NCBI RefSeq assembly: GCF_014836335.1
Contig: NZ_JACSRA010000018.1
Span: forward strand, 23,995 to 87,994
DNA from: Clostridium cibarium
GTDB lineage: Bacteria; Bacillota; Clostridia; Clostridiales; Clostridiaceae
DNA length: 64,000 nucleotides
Direction of reading: 5' to 3'
Position numbers and translations under genes: made by a program. Below, piece by piece: positions 16,531 through 24,693 of the stretch (positions are counted from its first letter, which is position 1; each line of letters starts with the position of its first letter). The notes beneath the pieces are model-generated. The model saw nothing but the letters and a program-made list of their open reading frames with translations, ran no database searches and was not told the DNA's origin.

Positions 16531-17298
16531 CTAATATTCTGTGTAAATACTTGCTCTACTATCATATAATATATCTTTAGGGTAAACACCTAACCCACCA
16601 TCTTTATCTATATCTAAACCAGCAGTTTCCTTATATGCAGCCCATACTAATTTAGAACAATTTTTTGCACCATAACAATCTGTAAGTCTATTGGTAGCAA
16701 AATTATATGAATATGGATCTCCAATTCTTCCATAGGCCCAATTTGAAGCAACATTCTTAACATCAGCGCTTACTCCTGAAAATGTAAATATTTTAGATCC
16801 ACTCTCAACCGATTTAGAATTTCTACTTATACTTCTAACACCTGTAGAAGGTAGTGATTCAACAATAGTATCAGCTGTCCAGTAAATACCTACATGTCCA
16901 TATTCGATTGAAAAAGTACTTGCTGGTTCATAAAAAACATCTCCATTATATTTTGCAGGTCCTAAAGTATAGCTCTCTCTTGAAATCTGGTTTTCCAGAC
17001 TTTTGTTCAATTTGCTATCTATCTTTCTTTGTTGAATTGATTTTTGCTCTTCTTCTCCAAGCTCTTTCTGATTTTTCAATTCCCTAATTATCTGTTCTGA
17101 TATTTCTTCTTCTGATTTGCCTAATAATTTAGCAGAGTCTTTAATAGAGTTTTGTAACTCATCACTTGTAACTCCAGGCATTTGTGATAATATTTCATTC
17201 ATATCTTTACTAGTGCTTGCATGTGCAAATATGCCTGTTTCAGCAGTTATAATTCCAGAAAATATTACAGTAATTATTAATATTTTTGTTTTTAACAT
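16531..17298 (-). CDS. Secreted YiiX/YebB-type permuted papain-like hydrolase
   Basis: A 255-residue protein: signal peptide (MLKTKILIITVIFSGIITAE, cleavage near AHA-ST), a charged helical stretch (residues ~30-105, SEEEISEQIIRELKNQKELG), then a C-terminal NlpC/P60-superfamily domain of the permuted type. The His is in EYGHVGIYW and the Cys in NCSKLVWAAY. This fold cleaves amide or ester bonds in cell-wall or lipid substrates; the exact substrate is unknown. It is first gene of an operon with the anchored protein at 16514. Confidence 0.75.
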   Translation of the reverse strand: MLKTKILIITVIFSGIITAETGIFAHASTSKDMNEILSQMPGVTSDELQNSIKDSAKLLGKSEEEISEQIIRELKNQKELGEEEQKSIQQRKIDSKLNKSLENQISRESYTLGPAKYNGDVFYEPASTFSIEYGHVGIYWTADTIVESLPSTGVRSISRNSKSVESGSKIFTFSGVSADVKNVASNWAYGRIGDPYSYNFATNRLTDCYGAKNCSKLVWAAYKETAGLDIDKDGGLGVYPKDILYDSRASIYTEY

Positions 17299-17859
17299 TT
17301 ATTTATCCCCCATCATTTTAATTTGAAAATAATATAATAAATTATATTATTAAACATCTATGTATAAAATATACAATACTTTCTTCAAAAAAACAACATT
17401 TTTGTTAAAATGTTTCCATTTTTAATAAAGTTTATCATACTTTCCATGACTCTTTCTACAGCGCTCTTACTTTTAACATAAATATTGCAATAGGGAACTT
17501 TCTCTTTAATATATTACAGAATCGTACTAGAATATATGATCAGCTTGTGGTTTAAAATATAGCTTTGGAACCATCTGTCTTGTCATATCTTCAACAATAG
17601 AAATTCCAAGTATTCTTGCTTGAAATTGAACAACTCGATCTGTCCCTTACATAGATCATCTTTTCTTATATATCTTCTTCTTTAAATACTCACTTAACAT
17701 CAAGTCAACAACTAATTTTCCATAATATCTATTTACTTACATAAAATTATGTGTTTAGCAACATATAAGTATACATCAATTACCAAATTTGATTTATATA
17801 TGAGACAATAGCTTACCTAATGGCTGATTAACTCTCTTCACTTAATGAGGCATTTCTAC
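17299..17859. other. Intergenic region with a decayed gene tail
   Basis: On the minus strand, 17527-17650 reads as TDRVVQFQARILGISIVEDM then TRQMVPKLYFKPQADHIF and a TAG stop, with no start codon; a gene remnant of unrecognised family. The rest shows nothing I can name. Confidence 0.4.
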
Positions 17860-18015
17860 ATGAACTACGATTATATTGAATCCCTAGTAATATCAGCTAA
17901 ATCAGGGGATAAAGCTTCAAAAGAAAAACTAATTGAGGAGTTCAAACCTTTTATAATAAATTTCTCCCAAAAAACCTATATAGATAGATATGACCTCGAA
18001 GATATTCAAAAATAA
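17860..18015 (+). pseudogene. Truncated sigma-factor gene (module copy)
   Basis: Starts MNYDYIESLVISAKSGDKAS and is nearly identical to the first 51 residues of the sigma-like gene at 51796, then jumps from the codons for YDLEDIQ to the internal AACTTCATTTATAGCTTAAA, which creates a stop. Only sigma region 2 survives. Its Shine-Dalgarno is weakened (TGAGGC). Confidence 0.8.
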
Positions 18016-18028
18016 CTTCATTTATAGC

Positions 18029-18160
18029 TTAAATGCTTCTGAAATCTTTAATTCCTCTATTGGCAAGTTTAACAAATAAATTAAATCCATAAACCACCAT
18101 AGCAATAAGACCTAATCTAATTATTAGTCTAATAATGCCTACACCCTCAACCACCGACAT
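18029..18160 (-). pseudogene. Truncated copy of the tiny module membrane protein
   Basis: From ATG 18160 the frame reads MSVVEGVGIIRLIIRLGLIA then MVVYGFNLFVKLANRGIK, a diverged copy of the 52-residue protein at 57570-57728. The last residues are replaced by the antisense of the sigma scrap (DFRSI, stop). GGGGG lies upstream of the ATG. Confidence 0.65.
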
Positions 18161-18282
18161 AAACCATCCCCCTATTTCTTTTTTATTTATAAATACTAAA
18201 CTTCAAATCTAATTTTAATAATTCCCCATACCTTCAAATACACTTTAGAATTATTTTTATCAATTTAGAATTATATGAAAAC

Positions 18283-18311
18283 TTGAGCACTTCACCATTA
18301 TATGGTATAAT
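18283..18311 (+). promoter_or_regulatory. Promoter of peptide copy 2
   Basis: TTGAGC, 17-base spacer, TATAAT, conserved with 4271-4299. Confidence 0.75.
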
Positions 18312-18345
18312 TTGAACTCAAATACAATTTTCAGGAGCAAAAGCA

Positions 18346-18546
18346 ATGAAATTAAAGAAATTAATAGCTTTAGGTGTGATGGTAGTTACTTTGGTAACAC
18401 CTGTTTCAGCACTTGCAGTAACAACAAACACAGTAGCAGAACCCCTCACTCAAATTGATTCTATATTTGGTAAATCTAAAGAAGGTAATGGCACAGCCTT
18501 TTTTGCAGATGGTTCTGCGGCAGCCCCATGTGGTCTGAGATATTAA
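18346..18546 (+). CDS. Small secreted peptide precursor, copy 2
   Basis: Sixty-six residues: signal peptide MKLKKLIALGVMVVTLVTP, VSALA cleavage site, then a polar segment with EPLTQIDSIFGKSKEG and FFADGSA, ending APCGLRY. It is a close paralogue of the gene at 4333, but this copy has a Cys near the C-terminus. GGAG is 9 bases before the ATG. The next gene starts 1 base after its stop, so they are co-transcribed. Candidate exported signal or effector peptide; family not recognised. Confidence 0.6.
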   Translation: MKLKKLIALGVMVVTLVTPVSALAVTTNTVAEPLTQIDSIFGKSKEGNGTAFFADGSAAAPCGLRY

Positions 18547-18547
18547 G

Positions 18548-18775
18548 ATGAGCAAATATTATATTTGGATAAGACTATTTTTCTGTACAATATTGTTTCT
18601 GTTATATGATCACTTCCAATTCTCTAAAACAATATTTATTATACCTTTTGTTTTAGTAGAAGTAATTATGTTAGTATGTGACATTAAATTTAGAAAACAA
18701 TTAAAAAAAGAGTGGGTTCTTATTGCCTGGTTATATATATTGTACAATTACGTAGGCCTTAGAATAATTTTATAA
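18548..18775 (+). CDS. Small membrane protein coupled to the peptide gene
   Basis: A 75-residue protein with three hydrophobic helices (WIRLFFCTILFLLYDHF, IFIIPFVLVEVIMLVC, WVLIAWLYILYNYVGL). Its start lies 1 base after the peptide stop, suggesting translational coupling. The equivalent gene in copy 1 is inactivated by a stop at codon 7. It could export, process or give immunity to the peptide; this is inference from position. Confidence 0.55.
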   Translation: MSKYYIWIRLFFCTILFLLYDHFQFSKTIFIIPFVLVEVIMLVCDIKFRKQLKKEWVLIAWLYILYNYVGLRIIL

Positions 18776-18789
18776 ACAAAAAAATAAAT

Positions 18790-18827
18790 GACTCGTAGAA
18801 GTATTACTGCTTTTGCGAGTCTTTTTT
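18790..18827 (+). terminator. Terminator of peptide locus 2
   Basis: GACTCG / CGAGTC stem with inner AAG/CTT pairs, followed by TTTTTT. Confidence 0.75.
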
Positions 18828-18890
18828 CATTAGAAAATTACTTGCTACTAGTGTACCTAGAGCTATATCAATAGATGCAGATCCTATTTT
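18826..18890 (-). pseudogene. Remnant of the two-helix membrane gene
   Basis: Bases such as ATTACTTGCTACTAGTGTAC followed by CAATAGATGCAG align with the 3' part of the pseudogene at 4615-4905, showing that both peptide loci once had this gene. Confidence 0.45.
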
Positions 18891-18891
18891 T

Positions 18892-19323
18892 TTAATTTCG
18901 CTTATCGTAATAAAAAAAGCTAATTATTTCAGCAATTATCATAATTGCAGGAACAATCCCTATGCCAATAAAAATACCACCTAGTAAAACGTTCTTTGTT
19001 AATGCTAATGCAAACATACATATAACTGTAATAGTAAGACAAATTGAAAAGGTAATATTAAAAGCACTGCTTTTTGACTTCATTTTAACTAAATATTCTC
19101 GCTCATCATTATTCTTTTCATCTTCCTTTACGCATTTGATACTTAAACTTCTATATACTTCTGCTATTCCAACTAAAATGCAAAAAATATCTATTATGAT
19201 ATACTTAGTGTTCCTTAAAGCATTTAAATCATTAAAACGCATAATTGGAATAGAAAATGTTGCTAGTAATAAAAATATGATACCACTGAAAAATTTCTTT
19301 TTATTATATATTTTTTTTCTCAT
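18892..19323 (-). CDS. Four-helix membrane protein paired with an XRE regulator
   Basis: A 143-residue protein with four hydrophobic helices in two pairs, separated by a charged loop (KEDEKNNDEREYLVKMKSKS) of the kind seen in DUF2178/DUF6442-like proteins, which usually sit next to small XRE regulators. Its start overlaps the end of the regulator gene by 20 bases. AAGGAG lies upstream of the ATG. Such pairs are thought to be regulator plus membrane partner; the cellular role is not established. Confidence 0.65.
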   Translation of the reverse strand: MRKKIYNKKKFFSGIIFLLLATFSIPIMRFNDLNALRNTKYIIIDIFCILVGIAEVYRSLSIKCVKEDEKNNDEREYLVKMKSKSSAFNITFSICLTITVICMFALALTKNVLLGGIFIGIGIVPAIMIIAEIISFFYYDKRN

Positions 19324-19531
19324 TCTCTAAATTCTCCTTTAAACAATATAAATTTTCAATTGTAGTATTAAAAACACAGGCTATTTTATATGCAAGCATA
19401 ATGGATGGGTTGTATTGTCCTTTTTCAAGTGAGATGATTGTTCTTGAAGAGACTGAAACTAAATCCGAAAGTTGTTGTTGAGTCATATTGGCTGAAATCC
19501 TTAATTCCTTTATTTTATTTTTCACTAGCAC
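19304..19531 (-). CDS. Small XRE-family transcriptional regulator
   Basis: Seventy-five residues, almost all helix-turn-helix: MLVKNKIKELRISANMTQQQ, LSDLVSVSSRTIISLEKGQYNPS, then a short tail, like YozG-type regulators. GTG or TTG start possible; AGAGAGGTG precedes it. It is the first gene of a two-gene operon with the membrane protein at 19323, and probably controls it through the iterated operator at 19551-19580. Confidence 0.85.
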   Translation of the reverse strand: MLVKNKIKELRISANMTQQQLSDLVSVSSRTIISLEKGQYNPSIMLAYKIACVFNTTIENLYCLKENLENEKKNI

Positions 19532-19550
19532 ACCTCTCTTTAGATCAATA

Positions 19551-19580
19551 TGAAGCTTACTTCATATGAAGTTAACTTCA
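19551..19580 (-). promoter_or_regulatory. Iterated operator in front of the XRE gene
   Basis: Four alternating half-sites TGAAG, CTTCA, TGAAG, CTTCA spaced 4, 2 and 4 bases; the centre ACTTCATATGAAGT is a perfect palindrome. A TATAAT box (minus strand) lies just upstream near 19590. Likely autoregulatory site. Confidence 0.65.
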
Positions 19581-19716
19581 CATTACCATTATATTATTAA
19601 ATTGTAAATATATTTTAATATACAAACTATATTTGTTTTATAAAAAAACCTTCCTCATTCAATTTTCACACCCCAATTCCACTTTCCCAACTCTCCAGCT
19701 TACCTAACTTACTATA

Positions 19717-19833
19717 TCAATCAATCTGATTAAGTTTAACCCCATAAATAAAAAATAAATCCTGGAGTGTTTTAATCTTATAATCCGTTAACCCTTTTTC
19801 TTCATAAAATCTTTCTAATCTATATCTATTCAT
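19717..19833 (-). CDS. Small reading frame, possible gene start remnant
   Basis: Thirty-eight codons from an ATG with a strong AAGGAAGGG upstream: MNRYRLERFYEEKGLTDYKI ending YGVKLNQID. After the TGA the frame stays open for YSKLGKLESWESGIGV. It is either a real small protein or the start of a broken larger gene. Shared fragments with 11021-11062 lie downstream (19664-19702). Confidence 0.35.
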   Translation of the reverse strand: MNRYRLERFYEEKGLTDYKIKTLQDLFFIYGVKLNQID

Positions 19834-19856
19834 TTTTTCCCTTCCTTATCTTCAAA

Positions 19857-20014
19857 AAGAAGGAGTTAAAGCTACAATAACTCAGGCTGAAACAAGTACT
19901 TTAATGGATACCATAATAGCTAAGAATATTTTCTTAACTAAAAATGGTGCCTTTACTGGTAAGTCTGGAGCTACTTTAACTCAAAGACAAGTTACTAAGC
20001 TTGATGTAGCTTAA
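19857..20014 (+). pseudogene. DUF2922 gene, 5' truncated
   Basis: Codons EGVKATITQAETSTLMDTII, AKNIFLTKNGAFTGKSGAT, LTQRQVTKLDVA are nearly identical to the intact gene at 61952-62170, but the first ~21 codons and start are gone. It is followed by the same terminator. Confidence 0.85.
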
Positions 20015-20028
20015 TATATTTTTTAAGG

Positions 20029-20064
20029 GCAGATTTCGTGTACAGCGACACGAAATCTACCCTT
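20029..20064 (+). terminator. Module terminator, third copy
   Basis: GGGCAGATTTCGTG / CACGAAATCTACCC hairpin with T-run; same as 62181-62218. Confidence 0.8.
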
Positions 20065-20188
20065 TTCTTTATAAACTTAAAAATTAATTTCTAAATTCTA
20101 CAAATGAGTTAAAAACGTTAACTTTTCCGATTCCATGAAAATATCATTTAGCGAAGTTGACTTTCAGCTAACATAGATAACTTTACTT

Positions 20189-20377
20189 TCATGCCTTTTT
20201 ATGTCCCTTTATAAGTAAATCTAATATTACTGCTAATAACAATATAAATAACAAAATTTTTGCATAGTCAAGATATCTATAATCATTTGCCTTATTAGAA
20301 AGAATGCCAAATACAAAAATTATAAACCCAAACACTATATTTAAAAATCTTAACCCATGTTCTTTTAGAAATGACAT
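20189..20377 (-). CDS. Small two-helix membrane protein
   Basis: Sixty-two residues with two hydrophobic helices (LNIVFGFIIFVFGIL and ILLFILLLAVILDLLI) and basic ends. GGGAGGG is 6 bases upstream of the ATG, which supports a real gene. Function unknown. Confidence 0.55.
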   Translation of the reverse strand: MSFLKEHGLRFLNIVFGFIIFVFGILSNKANDYRYLDYAKILLFILLLAVILDLLIKGHKKA

Positions 20378-20439
20378 AATTACCCTCCCTTGAGTTATTA
20401 TATATTATAGGGATAAAAATATCAAAATTGGACTTTTTT

Positions 20440-20535
20440 ATATTCACTAAAGTATCATTTAGCAGAATTAAATCAATTTGATTTACATAAAATTCTGATT
20501 TACCAAGTACTACAAGCTGATAGTTTGATATCAAA
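20440..20535 (-). pseudogene. Remnants of the small secreted protein family
   Basis: GATTTACCAAGTACTACAAG (20500-20519) matches the codons for the C-terminal LVVLGKSE of the gene at 9320-9658. The adjoining 20443-20465 block matches the promoter region of that gene. The order implies two tandem copies collapsed by deletion. Confidence 0.5.
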
Positions 20536-20671
20536 ATAAGGTATTAATTCTAAATGAGAACAAGATAATAAAAATTTATCTAAAAGGGAAGAATACAAAA
20601 TACAAGCATGGTTTTAAGATACAAAAATTCTGTAATTGTATAGTATAAACAAGGCATTTAAGGAGGATTCA

Positions 20672-21712
20672 ATGAAACTTAAGAAAGAAATAAATATTGT
20701 AATAATTATTTTACTAATAATTATTATACAAAATAATTCATGTATTTATCCAAATGCTATTACTGAAAACCAAGTTAATGTAGCAGTATTAATATCCAAT
20801 CCTGAAGATCCATTTTTAGATTTAATTATAGAAGGACTAAAAAAAGGAGAAGAAAGTAAAAAAAATAATATGGAATTTACTTTTTTTGATACAAAGAAGA
20901 ATCAATCTATAGAAGCTGAAATTTTAGATAACATACTTAAAAATAATTTTGATCTTATACTAGGAAATTTAGTTGACACAAAAGTAGATACAATTGAAAA
21001 TTTTATATTTCAAATTAGACAAAAAAATGTTCCAGCAATTTTATTTAATTCTGAACCATCAATTATAACAGATGAAATAAGAAATTATAAAAAATTTGTT
21101 ATTGTAACAACTGACCCTAAAGAAGCCGGAATTCTTCAAGGAAAGCTTATTGCAGATCAATGGAACAAAAACAAGTCAACTATGGATAAAAATAAAGATA
21201 ATATAATGAATTATGTTATGCTACAAGGCGCAATTAACAATGTAGGAGCAATTGAAAGAACAAAATATTCTATTTCAACAATTAATAATTTAGGAATAAA
21301 AACTCAAGAACTCTCAAAATCAATAAATTTCTGGAATCAGCAATTAGCTAAAGAATCTGTTAGCTCATTGTTTCTAAAATACGGAAATAAGATAGAAGTT
21401 ATAATTTCTAATAATGATGCAATGGCAATAGGAGCCATTGAAGCTTTACAATATTATGGATATAACAAAGGAGATCCGACGAAAGTTATTCCTGTCTTTG
21501 GAATCGATGGGATACCAGCTGCTCAAGAGTTAATAAAAAAAGGAGTTATGACTGGTACTGTTTTTGAAAATATTAATGATACTGTAGAAGCACTTTATAA
21601 AGTAGGACTAAATTTAGTTTATAATAAATCTCCATTAGAGAATACAAGTTATAAATTTTCCAATGGAGAAACCGTAATCACTATTCCTTATCAAGGAGTA
21701 ATAACATCATAA
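20672..21712 (+). CDS. Sugar-binding protein of an ABC importer (galactose/MglB-like)
   Basis: A 346-residue periplasmic-binding-protein type 1 family member: N-terminal export/anchor helix (NIVIIILLIIIIQN), then NVAVLISNPEDPFLDLIIEG, VPAILFNSEPS, ISNNDAMAIGAIEALQYYG and VFGIDGIPAAQELIKKG, which are the conserved hinge and ligand-site segments of MglB-like galactose/glucose-binding proteins. ATG at 20672 has AGGAGG 7 bases upstream. No permease or ATPase gene is nearby, so it is an orphan component or acts in sensing. Confidence 0.85.
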   Translation: MKLKKEINIVIIILLIIIIQNNSCIYPNAITENQVNVAVLISNPEDPFLDLIIEGLKKGEESKKNNMEFTFFDTKKNQSIEAEILDNILKNNFDLILGNLVDTKVDTIENFIFQIRQKNVPAILFNSEPSIITDEIRNYKKFVIVTTDPKEAGILQGKLIADQWNKNKSTMDKNKDNIMNYVMLQGAINNVGAIERTKYSISTINNLGIKTQELSKSINFWNQQLAKESVSSLFLKYGNKIEVIISNNDAMAIGAIEALQYYGYNKGDPTKVIPVFGIDGIPAAQELIKKGVMTGTVFENINDTVEALYKVGLNLVYNKSPLENTSYKFSNGETVITIPYQGVITS

Positions 21713-21715
21713 AAT

Positions 21716-21744
21716 AAATCCATTACTCAAAGAGCAATGGATTT
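21716..21744 (+). terminator. Terminator of the sugar-binding protein gene
   Basis: AAATCCATTACTC / GAGCAATGGATTT hairpin followed by TTAAATTTT. Confidence 0.8.
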
Positions 21745-21853
21745 TAAATTTTATTAAAATGTGATTTAGTAAAATTAAAATACTCACATATTCTTGTGAA
21801 GGAAATTATCTATAATTAGCTGATGATTTTTGATATAATTTGCTACTATTACC

Positions 21854-22474
21854 TTATGACTGAAGAGCTTTTACTATTTCTGAATTTACATTGTTATTAT
21901 TTAGAAGTCCAATGTGACCAACGCCATAAATTCTTATGTTCTTAGCTCCTTGAATATGAGATAAATAATTCGATACAATTGTATCATTTAAACTATAAAT
22001 AGAAGTCATATCTATTCCCCTTGGAGCTTCAAAGGTAGTTAATCTGTTTGCACCACCAAGAGTAACAAGCTTGTCTACTTTTGAATTTCCACCTAGGTTA
22101 TTTATATAATATAAACTATTAGCTCCTCCCATGCTATGGGCTACTATATCTACTTTGTTTTTACCAGTTTGTCTTAATACATTATTAACATAATTATTAA
22201 GGACAGCACCATTAATAGAGTTATTACCAATGTCTAAAATCTTATCTGGTAGATCAACAGCAAATAATTCGTCTTGCGACCATCCTTGTTGCATTAAATA
22301 GTTTTTAATAAAAACAAAATTATAACTTGCCCCTCCAAGCCCATGTACAAACACTACTGGATTATGTTCAGTTTTTGCATATGCTGGTTTTACAAAACCA
22401 AAGTTAAAAGTAATAACAGTTAGTAACATAAAAAAACTTAAAAATATTTTTTTCGTAAAAAGTTTGTTTTTCAT
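21854..22474 (-). CDS. Secreted lipase/esterase (LipA-like alpha/beta hydrolase)
   Basis: A 206-residue protein with a signal peptide (cleavage near AYA-KT, residue 33). The oxyanion HGLGG is at 44-48, the nucleophile elbow AHSMGG at 112-117 (Ser114), with Asp164 and His187 completing a plausible triad. The small size without lid and the AHSMGG motif are like Bacillus LipA/LipB. It should hydrolyse extracellular triglycerides or esters. Single gene. Confidence 0.88.
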   Translation of the reverse strand: MKNKLFTKKIFLSFFMLLTVITFNFGFVKPAYAKTEHNPVVFVHGLGGASYNFVFIKNYLMQQGWSQDELFAVDLPDKILDIGNNSINGAVLNNYVNNVLRQTGKNKVDIVAHSMGGANSLYYINNLGGNSKVDKLVTLGGANRLTTFEAPRGIDMTSIYSLNDTIVSNYLSHIQGAKNIRIYGVGHIGLLNNNNVNSEIVKALQS

Positions 22475-22840
22475 AAATTATCCCCCTCGAAACTATTTAG
22501 TTTTATCTTACAAAAAATGTTAAAATAATAGACTTTATGTGATCTTAAAATTGTTCCAAATGCTTCTTAGTTTTTTATAGTGAAAAAATCTAAAACCATT
22601 TTTTCACTATATAGTTGAATTAACATAACCTATTTGTAACAAAATCCCCCCCCAACTTGCAAATATTCTAATTTACTTTTACTTTCATCAGTTTCACAAT
22701 TCAATAAAATATAATTTATGTTATTTTATCACATTTTTCTTACTTTTTCTACAATTAACAAAATTTTTCAACTTACTTAGCATCTTTATAATCACATAAT
22801 TGATTAATTTCACACTGAGATAAAGATATTATATTAGGTA
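22475..22840. other. Intergenic region with a strong hairpin
   Basis: A perfect inverted repeat TATAGTGAAAAAAT / ATTTTTTCACTATA at 22576-22611 could terminate either strand. The remainder is featureless. Confidence 0.5.
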
Positions 22841-22993
22841 TATGAAGAATTTGAAAGTGAACCAGATAAGTATGGAATATTAACATTTAATGTAACGGAA
22901 TTATATCCCTTAAGAAAATATGCCAGAATAAAGGATACGATAGAATGGGCTAAATATTTTCGAAATTACAAGAACCTGTTTCAATATATCTAG
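22841..22993 (+). pseudogene. 3' gene remnant of unknown family
   Basis: An open frame without a proper start reads EEFESEPDKYGILTFNVTEL, YPLRKYARIKDTIEWAKYFR, NYKNLFQYI and a TAG. Charged and aromatic content looks like real coding sequence. Confidence 0.4.
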
Positions 22994-22995
22994 AT

Positions 22996-23060
22996 AAAGT
23001 TACTAAACTTGATGTAGCTTAATATATTTTTTAAGGGTAGATTTCGTAAAAACATGATAC
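22996..23060 (+). pseudogene. DUF2922 tail and half terminator
   Basis: AAAGTTACTAAACTTGATGT and the following AGCTTAATATATTTTTTAAG match the end of the DUF2922 gene; the terminator left arm GGGTAGATTTCGT is present but the right arm is lost. Confidence 0.65.
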
Positions 23061-23082
23061 GTATCACGCCCTTTTAGGTTAA

Positions 23083-23122
23083 ATAAAAATGCTAACCATC
23101 CTGTGGCTAGCATTTTCTTTTT
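23083..23122. terminator. Terminator, duplicate of 12187-12226
   Basis: AATGCTA-CCA / TGG-TAGCATT stem and TTCTTTTTT, readable on the plus strand. Confidence 0.7.
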
Positions 23123-23130
23123 TGAATCTT

Positions 23131-23600
23131 CTAACATAATTTATCGTCAAATATTCCATCTAAGTTTAATTTACTTATTCTCTTCTTAATTTCCTTCATA
23201 TCCATTGTATAAAGTCCAAGTTCCTGCATTCTCTTAAAATATCCTGCTCCTGCAAAAGTATATCTTTCTTTTCTTCCTTCTCTTGTTTCTGATTTTTCAT
23301 TTTCATAAGATATTATATCTCCTATAGCAATTGAATTTGGAAGTATTAAAAGGGATAATCCCATCATTAATCTAACTGCATTATGTCCTGCCAAAGTTCC
23401 TGTACATATTGCTTCTGTATGACCAACAAATAATCCACTCTTTTCTCCAGCACAGAAAAGATTATCTACTCCAACTACTTTCATATCATTGGTTCTTGGT
23501 GCTACTGAAAGATATCTTATAGAATTGCCTTTACTTCCTGCATAAGGATCTACATATTTTACATGCTCTAATCCCTTTATCTTTCTAAGTTTATGAAGAG
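23131..23600 (-). pseudogene. TrmFO-like FAD protein, C-terminal fragment
   Basis: About 155 residues match the C-terminal part of TrmFO/GidA-like FAD proteins, which methylate tRNA U54 using folate: KYVDPYAGSKGNSIRYLS, VGVDNLFCAGEKSGLFVGH, TEAICTGTLAGHNAVRLMMG. The FAD-binding N-terminal two thirds are missing; upstream of about 23600 the frame reads unrelated sequence opposite the XRE gene. Non-functional debris; a more deleted copy is at 12227-12392. Confidence 0.8.
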
Positions 23601-23634
23601 GATAATAGGTTGTCATCAATTTTGCGTGTGCTAT

Positions 23635-23901
23635 GTGAACAAAACTGCAACATACAAAGAAATATTTGAAAATATTAATAATATCACAAATACAATGCAT
23701 AATGTCTTACCAGAAAATACCCCTGCAGAAAAAATACATAAACTTAGATTGATGCATGATTTAACCCAAAGGCAACTTGCCTCTAACTTACATATTAGTT
23801 ATTCATCAATTTGCAAATATGAACAAGGTCATAAAATATGCAAAGATAATTTAATAAAACTTTGTAACTATTTCAATCTAGATCTACATTATTTTGAATA
23901 A
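23635..23901 (+). CDS. XRE-family helix-turn-helix protein
   Basis: From GTG 23635 the product is ~89 residues with a C-terminal HTH (KIHKLRLMHDLTQRQLASNL, HISYSSICKYEQGHKICKDN). The first ~40 residues are helical and not DNA binding. The 5' end abuts the TrmFO remnant on the other strand, so the start may be secondary; ATG 23695 would leave only the HTH. A strong terminator follows. Target unknown. Confidence 0.6.
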   Translation: MNKTATYKEIFENINNITNTMHNVLPENTPAEKIHKLRLMHDLTQRQLASNLHISYSSICKYEQGHKICKDNLIKLCNYFNLDLHYFE

Positions 23902-23906
23902 GTAAA

Positions 23907-23937
23907 TTAACTGGATCCTTTTTAAAGATCCAGTTAA
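23907..23937 (+). terminator. Terminator of the XRE gene
   Basis: TTAACTGGATC / GATCCAGTTAA, perfect 11-bp stem. Confidence 0.8.
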
Positions 23938-24693
23938 TTCCCACCCTCTTTCTTTTTCCTTTTTATAATTAGTATTACTCTCTTTATTTTGTTTTTGCCC
24001 CTATTCATTGATCCCCTACCCCTGAACTTATTTCCCCCATTTAATGTTTTTTTCTTTAATTACAAACCAAAACCCCTAATAATTTCTAAAATTCTATTAT
24101 TTTATATATTTCCATCTTAAGTTTCTCAATTTTATTTTCACTAATGTTTCCTCTTAAAAATAGATTATTAACATCTATCTCTAAAGCCTTTAGATTATAT
24201 GTGTAAGATAATTTTACCATAAGAAAAGTTGAATACCACCTAAAAACTTTCGACCTAATATGAGGATACAGTTTTTAAGATTCGTGCATGATAAAGAGAT
24301 ATATTATAAAAAAACGTCTAACTCAATCGTAATTAGTTGAAAAACTCTGAAAAACTAAAAGTTGTGCTAATAAATTAGAAAACTGTCCAAATAATTATAC
24401 TCTAACAGTTAATCTAATTTTAAAATTATGAGAAGAATTAGAATTGGAATCTGTAAAATATTTTTATTTTTTTCCAAAACAAAGACCAAGATTAAATCTT
24501 GGTCCTACTAAATAAATTTCTTTATAATTTTACTATGCTTTAAACTTTAGAAGTTTTTGTTATTCGAATTCTTAGCCTAATGAGTATATGAATAGAATGT
24601 CTAATTATATAGATAATGTAAAGTTCTGATTATGCTAAGAAATAAAATATATTATTTAAAGCCTCTACCTACGTTAATTTAATACTCTTCAAA
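23938..24693. other. Gene-free stretch before the SIR2-STAND gene
   Basis: No intact gene. 24270-24316 matches 12323-12372. A 21-base hairpin with a one-base centre (GACCAAGATT / AATCTTGGTC) is at 24483-24503 and probably terminates transcription. The left direct repeat is at 24572-24622. Confidence 0.5.
24572..24622. repeat. Left direct repeat flanking the SIR2-STAND gene
   Basis: Begins TTAGCCTAATGAGTATATGA and ends ATAATGTAAAG. It aligns with 29599-29650 over 52 bases with 5 differences, in the same orientation. Confidence 0.75.

Noticed and set aside
24330..24440. Open stretch CANKLENCPNNYTLTVNLIL upstream of the SIR2-STAND locus
   Set aside because: Short, without start or ribosome site, and not similar to anything else in the window.
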